From contig WPIO01000007.1 of the NCBI GenBank assembly GCA_009760855.2, positions 2,510,001 to 2,574,000 on the forward strand: a stretch of DNA of 64,000 nt. The letters run 5' to 3'. The stretch comes from Cristatella mucedo (lineage: Eukaryota > Bryozoa > Phylactolaemata > Cristatellidae). A program made the translations under genes and the position numbers. Under the pieces are notes generated by a model. The model saw nothing but the letters and a program-made list of their open reading frames with translations. It was not told the DNA's origin and ran no database searches. Shown here in pieces: positions 56,113 to 64,000 of this stretch. How positions within the stretch are numbered: position 1 is the first letter of the stretch; each line of letters opens with the position of its first letter.

Positions 56113-57078
56113 CTGTGAGGCCACAGAGTGGAGTCCCTCAAGGGTCTGTACTCGGTCCCTTGCTGTTCTCCATTTATACACAACCTCTGGGAAAAGTGAT
56201 TAAGGCCCATGGAATAGGATATCACTTCTATGCTGACGATACTCAGTTGTATTTGTCATTCAAACCGTCGGAATCTGCTGCAGCAACTGAGAAACTGAAT
56301 GCTTGCCTTGCTGACATTCGATCCTGGATGCCGGAAAACTTCCTGAAATTAAATGAGGATAAAACCGAACTGCTGCTCACAGGACACCCTAAGCGTGTGG
56401 CTGGATTAAAAGGCTTTGCTGTTCTAATAGGTGATGCTATTGTGCGACCTTCACCACGTGCTCGTAATTTAGGTGTCGTATTCGACAGCTGCCTCAATTT
56501 CAGAAGCTTCATTCAGAAGACTGCCTCTACAGCTAGCCATCACATCCGATCCCTATCCAAGATTAGAAGCTGTCTCCCACAGTGGCTTGTAAAAAATTTA
56601 ACTAGCTCTTTAGTTCTGTCTCGGCTTGATTATTGTAATTCCCTTTTGACTGGGCTACCAAAGAAAGCTATTATGCCACTACAGCGGACTATGAATATGG
56701 CTGCAAGGCTGGTCTTCAAGTCCCAGCGGTTTGAGCACGTGTCACCTTTGCTGAAAGAGCTGGGATGGTTGCCGGTTGAGCAAAGGATACAGAGCAAAGT
56801 TCTTACGCTGACCCACAAGGCCCGCCACGGCTTGGCTCCTTCGTACCTAGCTGAACTGCTGCATCTGTTTCAGCCTGTTCGTGCCCTGAGGTCCTGTGTG
56901 GACAATAAATTAGCTGTCCCATTCCTCCGCTTAAAGACAGTTGGCGACAGAAGCTTTAGCTCTGCAGGTCCTAGACTTTGGAACTCGCTTCCACAATTCT
57001 TACGCAACGACAACTACTCTCCAACTGCCGACTATGGCACATCTTTTTCAGCGGTCCTAAACTGCTACTTATCAATTA
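56113..57078 (+). mobile_element. LINE-1 family ORF2 C-terminal half, intact frame
   Basis: A single open frame of about 320 codons beginning [14 protein letters not shown], then [12 protein letters not shown] with the catalytic Asp pair, thumb ([24 protein letters not shown]), [47 protein letters not shown], and [11 protein letters not shown]. The first part of the RT palm and the endonuclease are missing, and the 3' UTR is replaced by unrelated AT-rich DNA after NCYL. Non-autonomous, but free of stops over its length, which suggests a young insertion. Confidence 0.9.
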
Positions 57079-57489
57079 TAAGGTTGAGGACAACGTTCGT
57101 GCGAAGCTTTTCATTAAATCACTTAAATTGATTAACTTTTTATTCAATTAAATTATTAAAATCATTATTTTAACACGGCGAATTTCTTTCTCAACCTCAT
57201 CTGATACGAGAGTGCAGAGGTGATGCAACAGGGCAAGATCGTGGATTAAAGGACAGCAAACCCAGCCTAGCTAGCCAAACTAGATTATCTATCCTGCCAT
57301 CTTTCCTAATGTCCTCCTGGGATCGTTAAAATACAGTGTCGACGTATACGTTAGACTGCCATATTCCCAACCAAGCTCAATAATGCTAGGGCCAGGAGTC
57401 TAGAGAGTGGTGGCGTATCGGCAGTTTGCAACCCGGGCTCTCCGCCACCCAGCCAAACTTTCTACCCCGACACTAGTTAAACGTTTGGC

Positions 57490-57670
57490 AAGTAGAAAGT
57501 CATAAGCATAGGTGAGTCATGAGCACGGCAGTCGAGGAAGAGAGTACTGTGGAAGCGGTGCATCAGTTCAGCTAGGTATGAAGGAGCCAAGTCGTGGCGA
57601 GCCTCGTGGATCAGTGTAAGAACTTTGCTCGGCATCCGTTGATCAAGCGGGAGACGTCCGAGTTCTTTTA
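57490..57670 (-). repeat. LINE-1 fragment, inverted relative to its neighbour
   Basis: The minus strand reads PLLKELGRLPLDQRMPSKVL then [13 protein letters not shown], corresponding to the middle of the 56-kb copy. Confidence 0.8.
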
Positions 57671-58060
57671 GCAAAGGATTTTGGGATTTGCAAGGTGTTT
57701 TAGACGAAGGTGGTTTGCTAAAAATCAAACTAGCTTCCCAGTTCTATCCTGGCCAGACTACTGTAATTCAGTTTTAGCTTGGCTACCTAAAAACCTTTCA
57801 AGCCTCGGCACTGCTGAAGAAGGCTGGTCAACAAATCCCAGATACTTGAGCCATGCACCTCTTTTACTGAAGCGCTTGAGCCATGCACCTCTTTTACTGA
57901 AGCTGAGATGTCCCCAAGTCGTTCAACTGATTCTTACATCGACCGACAAGGCTTGGCTCCATTATATCTAGCTTAACTGCAGCACTAATTTCAGCCTCAC
58001 CAGGTCCTTTACGAATGTTAAATTAGCTGTACCATTCCTAAGCTCGAGGAATTGAAATTG
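57671..58060 (+). repeat. LINE-1 fragment joined head to head
   Basis: Plus-strand RRRWFAKNQTSFPVLSWPDY CNSVLAWLPKN, then a damaged continuation to about 58060. Together with 57490-57670 it forms an inverted junction typical of twin priming or rearrangement. Includes a 34-bp tandem duplication. Confidence 0.7.
57846..57902. repeat. Two-copy tandem duplication inside LINE-1
   Basis: The segment cttgagccatgcacctcttt plus tactgaag occurs twice in succession. Confidence 0.9.
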
Positions 58061-58645
58061 GAAAACATTGTTTCACCTGAATGTTTGTACACCTAGCTGT
58101 TAAGATTGCTCCATCTAGAATCACTCATATGACACCAGTCCGTAATCCAAGCATACTATTTCAAAATGACACCGTTAGATGAGCAGTCGATTCGTCTTAC
58201 TGTCAGTTTAAGAAAATCACCAATGTTATGGTCCGCTGAATAAAATTAAAACAGCCAAACTAGTTTCCTCGCTTACGACATCACCTACAGATAATTGAAG
58301 CTTCATTTATTCAGGAGTCTGCCTCTACACTTAATCGTCTGCAGCTGACTCAGCAGCTCATCTGGTCTGCCTCTGACCCTGTAGCTGCCACACCACACAG
58401 TGCTTTCCAAGTTTCCCGTGCTCCCTATTAGCATCGTATGCATTTACAGATCCCCTGTCTTGCAGGTCACTTCAGTCAAAAGCACTGCCTATCCGACCTC
58501 CTTATTCATGCAGTGTGCTTTCGCGCCACCGGCACTAAAGGAAAGGGCGATGGAGGCTTTTTCTCCGAAGGTCCGAAGGACTGTTAAAAAACAAAATTCT
58601 TAAGTAGCGGCACCTACTCCCGCGCTCAATTGTAGCACATACGTT
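58061..58645. other. Gene-free stretch, probably old LINE debris
   Basis: Some LINE-like phrases around 58300-58400 but no stable frame. Confidence 0.3.
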
Positions 58646-58649
58646 CCAG

Positions 58650-58885
58650 CCATCTGTGCTACTACTGTAATGTATCTCCGCTTGTAACTCGACACAGCCA
58701 TGGAGACTATGTGGGTGTTACGCATGAGGGTTTTGTTTAGCAAACTCACAGCCTAAGCGGCTTTCGGTACGCATTCGGTAGCCAGCAGACTTCGTCTCAC
58801 GCAACAAAGAGAAAGTGGGAAGCATAGACGAGTCAGGAGAGCAGTTGAGGTCGTGATTAGCATGGAAGTAGCAGCTCAGGGCCCC
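58650..58885 (-). repeat. LINE-1 3' end
   Basis: The minus strand carries [20 protein letters not shown] and the LINE-1 3' UTR; the junction with a LINE-2 piece is at about 58885. Confidence 0.75.
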
Positions 58886-59116
58886 CGAACTTGGCTGGAA
58901 GCCAGTGCAGGTTGGCGAGAAGTGGTGTGATTTGGCAACTGGGATGCTATGACAGGCAAGCCTAGCTCCAAAGTTTTGCACCTGCTGTAAGCGCCTGAAT
59001 GCCCAGGCCGGTAGGCCAGCAAACAGTGAGTGGCAGAAGTCAAGACGGGATGTCAAAAATGCACGGACCAATTTAGATGTGGTCTCTCTGTCTAAACAAG
59101 CCCGAATTTGAGCCAA
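58886..59116 (-). repeat. LINE-2 fragment
   Basis: The minus strand reads AQIRACLDRETTSKLVRAFL, TSRLDFCHSLFAGLPAW, and RRLQQVQNFGARL, the LINE-2 C-terminal motifs. Confidence 0.8.
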
Positions 59117-59349
59117 GTTATGTGTCTGGAAGTAGATAGTAGACAGTAGATAGCTGTAATAGCTTTTCCACAGAAGAAATGCAAAAACACACGCAAGCAG
59201 GCATATCGAGTCAATAAAGTTGTAGTCACTGTAGTAAATATATTAACTGTTGTACAGCTACGAGGTAGCTATCACAGCTTTAACTTACGTGAGATTTTCT
59301 ATCCTTTAAGGTAGAAAACTGGTCTATTGCAGTTTAAAAGTCCTTATTG

Positions 59350-60460
59350 TCCAGTGTTTCTTTCTATATGCTCAACAAAGCCAGATCAGGGAGTCTTATC
59401 TTGCAACATTGATGGTCCTAGACAAGGCAGGATTATCTTCAGCTTGCTAAAGGAACGTTCACGACCGGCAACTGATACAATATGTTGGGAAGAAGCTGGA
59501 AGGTAACTCTCAAATTAGGAAACAAATCTTGCCGAGCTGGTTTGGCCCAGCGGTTAAGGCACTCGCCCCGACCACGGTCTGCCTGAGGTCGTGGGCTCAA
59601 GCCCTGTGGCATATGTGTAGCGCCCGAATAGAGATTGAGTTCTTTTAGTGCGCTATATAAATAAATAATATTTATTCTCCATAACTGACAATGAAAGACA
59701 TAAATTCGAGTGGAGTCTTTAGTGCCGAGTCGTGGTGTATGGCAAGAAGCATTTTACTGTTCCATATTTCGTTGTAAAGGTTTGTTCTATCAACGTCTAA
59801 ACTATTGAAGCTTCCAAGATCTAAACATTGTAGGCGAAGTTTGGTCTGGGTAAGTGTCTTCAATAGCTTCTCAACTTCTAACAAAAAATTTTTCATCAAG
59901 ATCTGTGAGCCGAGAAAACCTAGCTGTAATTTCTTGCCGCAGATTCCGTCTATGCCGTTCTTTATGATTCTTGAAATCTCCTCCTCTGCCGTGAGACAAA
60001 CATACTGAGAGAGTTCTCCAGGCATCCGTATCCTTCGGCGTATTCTTTGTTCAGCTGCACCTCTCCATAAACCACAGCTCACTTTGGTATCTAGTGGTGA
60101 TTTTTGGCATAGGTCATTTCAAAGTCTTACCAACTCAATCTCAAGGGAGTGGAGTTCACAAGAAACGTCTTTAAAGTTCATTTTGAGATCATGCAGTCTT
60201 TTCTGAACTCGGTTAATCTACCTTAAGATGCTGTAACATAAAGGCAACAGAGCCGAAAAGCTAAAGTTCACTATACAATTCAGGAGACTGTCAGCTTAAC
60301 TTCTTGTTTCAAGTGTTCCACTCGTGTCCTCAGACAGTTCCTCCAAAATACCTACCATGCTGTTCAGTCCATTATTGATAGCTTTCCCAGCCTCCACTCT
60401 GGCACTCCACCTTATTGCAATCACGTTTGACAGTGATGCGAAGACTTTCTTCAGTTATCA
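59350..60460 (-). pseudogene. hAT transposase relic (DUF4371/ZMYM1-like type), split by a SINE
   Basis: Minus strand, several frames. Near 60370-60440: IAIRWSARVEAGKAINNGLN and LEELSEDTSG (family pattern: CPTRWSARxDA...LExIxxD). Near 60200: INRVQKRLHDL. At 59672-60082: RIRRRIRMPGELSQYV, FLLEVEKLL, LYNEIWNSKMLL and KTPLEFMSFIVSYG. Beyond the SINE, 59360-59525: FPNLRVTFQLLPN then a damaged VPLAS..KLKIIL and ALLSI, which is the C-terminal dimerisation part (FPNLxIALRILLTLPVSVASAERSFSKLK). About 370 C-terminal residues are traceable; the N-terminal finger was not found. Confidence 0.7.
59528..59672 (+). repeat. SINE-2, most complete copy, with a LINE-2-like tail
   Basis: tRNA-like head gagctggtttggcccagcgg (A box), B box gggctcaagccctg, then gcgcccgaatagagattgag, ttcttttagtgcgctatata and a short aataa tail. 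The agagattgagttctt...gcgctata part is the same as the LINE-2 3' end, the usual sign that a SINE borrows the LINE's machinery. Confidence 0.8.
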
Positions 60461-60469
60461 AAGTTAAAA

Positions 60470-61225
60470 AAAATTGCTGTCTCATTTCGGGTCAGTATTA
60501 TCTTTTGGACACCTGAAAAGTGGCCAAACATGACAGCTGCGTTGTTGTGGCGCAGCTAGTTAAGCCTAGTATGCGTGGTCTAATAGTGTGTCAGTGCTCA
60601 GCCACGGCACGCTAGTTCGCCCTTGACGCCGGATAGCAGGCCGGGCTTTCCCTTGACACAACACAGCCCACCAATAGCAGGCAGGATGGGGCTCCAGGAC
60701 GGGAAGGGCAGTTGGAACGTGGACGGCGGGGTGGACGGCCGTGAGCTTGTTTCGCTGTGAGCACCAGCCGAATGTACGGCGGTTGAAGTCCCATTGGTGT
60801 CTCCATGTCGTTGCGTGCGTGCCGAAAGAGCGTCAAGCTACAGCTTGGCCAAAGTCTGTGAACATGCTTAAATAGCTCAGCCAGCAGTACAGTCCATTGA
60901 AACGAGGACTTGCTTGAAATCAAGAATGGTATTCTCATATGAAAAAGTTTAAAAAAAACATGCGCACAATTCATCTTGCTTTTGGTCCCTCTAGGCCTTG
61001 GCACCGGGGATATCTGTCCCCCTGCCTACCCCTTGCTACGCCTTTGTGGGAGCGCCAGATCCCACTTCTTGGAGGTCAACCTCCTTATACCTGACAGCCC
61101 CGGCTAATGGAACATCCGGCCTCAAGTCAAAGATCAGGCTCGACCTATCCTGTTATCCTTGGCTGGCCGTATCGCATTAGAGCCGTCCTAGGTTGCTAAG
61201 TTGTGCTTGGATAGAGTCTTAACGC
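60470..61225. other. Stretch without a recognised gene
   Basis: A 130-codon minus frame (60612-61004) has no recognised domain. Around 61000-61200 the GC content rises, without a clear element. Confidence 0.3.
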
Positions 61226-61229
61226 CTGG

Positions 61230-62050
61230 ATCGAATTCAGAGATCCCAGAAAACCATCGCCCAGTTTCCCATTTTACGCTTTTCTTTAAAGATTCTTACA
61301 AACGTTTTTGACAAGTAGCTCACATGGAAAACAGTACATTGTCAGAAACCTTACCCGGGATTCAATTGACACCACTCCACTGAAACTGCTCTCCTCTGTG
61401 TAACCAACGACATCCTATGCAGCAACGATGACGGGAGTGCCACAGCCCTGATGGATTTATCATCTGCATTCGACTCTATTGAGCACGATATCCTGCCTGA
61501 ACGATTGAGAACAATGTTCGTCTGAAATACGAGGCTCTGGCTATATTAAAATCGTAATTTTCCAATTATGTCCAATCCATGCCGTGTGAAAGTCAAGTCT
61601 CAGCCACCAGATTATTCACTTTTGGAATCATACCCGTGGGACCATTGTCAGTCCTGTGCGATTTCCTATTTCTGCAGAACCTCGGAGAAAAACGATTCGG
61701 GCCGACGGAATCATCAGCCGTCACTTTTATGGTGACGATGTCCCGCTGTATTGTATTTTTTATTACGGTCGGAATGCGCTAAAGCGGCTAATTAACTGAA
61801 AGCTTTCCACATAGATATTCAATACTGGATGTCAAAAATGTCCTTAAACCTAATGACAATAAAACGGAACTGCTACTTATAGAATACCACAAGCGTCTGG
61901 CTGATCTAGGAGACTTTGCTCTAGTAATAGGTGATACTCGTGTACGATCATCACAGTGAGCTCGGAATTTAGGCGTCGTCTTAGATAACCGACAAAACAA
62001 TGAAGGTTTCATCAAGAAGACTGCCTTAACAGCTACTTATCACGTTTAGG
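61230..62050 (+). repeat. Heavily decayed LINE-1-like copy
   Basis: In order and in changing frames: IPENHRPVSHF (NYRPVS region), HSTLLSTISCL ([12 protein letters not shown] region), QSMPCESQVSATRLFTFGII ([20 protein letters not shown] region), and on the plus strand DNKTELLLIEYHKRLADL. Much older than the copies at 25 and 56 kb. Confidence 0.65.
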
Positions 62051-62460
62051 GTTTATGGCAACTGTCCAACAGTAACAGTTTAACGGCTATTTTTCACCCA
62101 AAATCAAACAAATTGTAAACAGCTGTTTTCTCTGTTTGACTGTTTCTAATGAAAAATTTTAAACAAAAATATACTACAACTGAAGCTCCAAAGTTCATTG
62201 TGGATATGAAATATGCAACGAAAAACAAATCTGTAAAACATTTTTCAAATTTTTTAGTGATTTGTTGTGATTATTTCATTAATTTGACCAAGTGCTAAAA
62301 TTTAACTGCAATTTTGTAAAAATTAAGTAAAGTATTAATTAAAATGATCTTGTGGCATCAAAAAATATTGATGTTCTATTTAGCCATGTCTTCAGTTTGG
62401 GAATGCGCCGCAAAATGAAAGAGTCCGGTTATAGAAAAGCTAAAAGGTCAAAGTGAACAA
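62051..62460. other. AT-rich stretch
   Basis: No exon or repeat recognised. Confidence 0.4.
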
Positions 62461-62461
62461 T

Positions 62462-62705
62462 AATAATAGTAATAATAATAATACATTTGATATAGCGCCC
62501 TCAGAGAACTAAATTTCTTTCTAGGCACTTTAAATTTGCTGCAAAGGAAGCACGATCAAATGGTTAGTGGTAGCATGCTGAATACACAACAAGAATAACA
62601 AGGTTAGGGGTGACATGCACAGGTTCAGCATGCAAGTACGGTTAGTGGCAGCATGCACAGTGTCAGCATGCACAAGCACATACAGGACGAATCATAGGGC
62701 TGATG
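62462..62705 (-). repeat. LINE-2 3' end with (AAT)n tail
   Basis: ataatagtaataataataat, then atagcgccctcagagaacta and ttctttctaggcactttaaatttgctgc, the reversed LINE-2 3' UTR. Confidence 0.85.
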
Positions 62706-62711
62706 CAATAG

Positions 62712-63548
<837 letters not shown>

Positions 63549-63549
<1 letters not shown>

Positions 63550-64000
63550 AATACGCAGATGACACACAGTTGTACATTTGCTTTGATCCCTCCCTGCCTT
63601 CCAGCACGTCGCAATCTCTGCACATCCTTACTGCAAGTATTGATGACATCTGCATATTTGGCAAACTTTCTTAAATTAAATGATGACAAAAGCAACTTAC
63701 TAGTTATGGGAAAACCAATAATATTTAAGAAATTGGAAAACCTAAAGCTCAAAATCAGCTTCGCCAGCATATCTCTTCTTAAATCGGCACATAATCTAGT
63801 TGTCCTGTTTCAAAGTGACCTTTCGTTAAATCACCAAATCAGCTCCACAGTCAAGTCTGCCTACTTTCAGCTACTTAAAACTGCCAAAATTTGGGCTTGA
63901 TTAGACAGGGATACTGCATCTAAATGAGTTCATGGATTTCTGACATCCCGTCTCGACTTCTGTGACTCGCTACCTACCGGCCTATGCAATCAGGCGCTTA
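63549..64000 (+). repeat. LINE-2 ORF2 fragment, cut by the window end
   Basis: [20 protein letters not shown] (catalytic Asp pair) at 63555-63615, then in another frame FLKLNDDKSNLLVMGKPII, LFQSDLSLNHQISSTVKSAY. It begins abruptly at the YADD box and continues past the right edge (RLDFCDSL.. by 63960). Confidence 0.85.

Overview
This is a eukaryotic, almost certainly invertebrate animal, window. The evidence is GT-AG introns of 0.1 to several kb, two animal gene families (an ABCB multidrug transporter and an RBM33-like RNA-binding protein), and intergenic and intronic DNA filled with CR1/L2-type LINEs, tRNA-derived SINEs, Tc1/mariner and hAT relics and microsatellites. The phylum cannot be decided from the sequence. 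I see no operons, CRISPR arrays or prophage. Several open frames that look long are repeats or begin at non-ATG codons.

Layout. 0.2-0.9 kb: two minus-strand exons of an ABCB (P-glycoprotein) gene that runs off the left edge. 2.9-4.7 kb: LINE fragments and a 0.54-kb G-rich minisatellite. 5.55-5.81 kb: a well-bordered minus-strand exon with a PPxY motif, gene unknown. 9.1-10.7 kb: CpG-rich, GC-box DNA, a plausible promoter block. 10.9-15.4 kb: LINE/SINE/Tc1 debris plus an isolated YY1-type motif at 13.8 kb.

16.3-54.6 kb: one large plus-strand gene. I assemble 15 candidate exons; the later ones (46.0-54.6 kb) are strong. The protein is acidic at the N-terminus, then basic/RGG-like and Gln/Pro-rich, then has a charged coiled coil, and ends in a divergent RRM. 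This order and several short motifs match RBM33. Reading phases agree at nearly all junctions, but the first exon is not found, one exon is probably missing in the 13.9-kb gap between 32.1 and 46.0 kb, and the 49.3/49.5 kb junction is ambiguous. A poly(A) signal lies at 54.9 kb.

The introns and the region to the right edge hold mobile DNA: two LINE families (called LINE-1 and LINE-2 here as local labels only), two main SINE families (SINE-1, SINE-2), two Tc1/mariner relics, three different hAT transposase relics, and a decayed copy of a widespread uncharacterised transposon-like protein (21.6-22.7 kb). Nested insertions give relative ages: a SINE-1 splits a LINE-1 at 37.6 kb, and a SINE-2 splits a hAT transposase at 59.5 kb. 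A 21-bp minisatellite of about 15 near-perfect units (41.8-42.2 kb) and a GA microsatellite sitting in frame inside a hAT transposase (63.1 kb) are the most unusual structures. I found no convincing new multi-gene system; the best leads are listed as findings.
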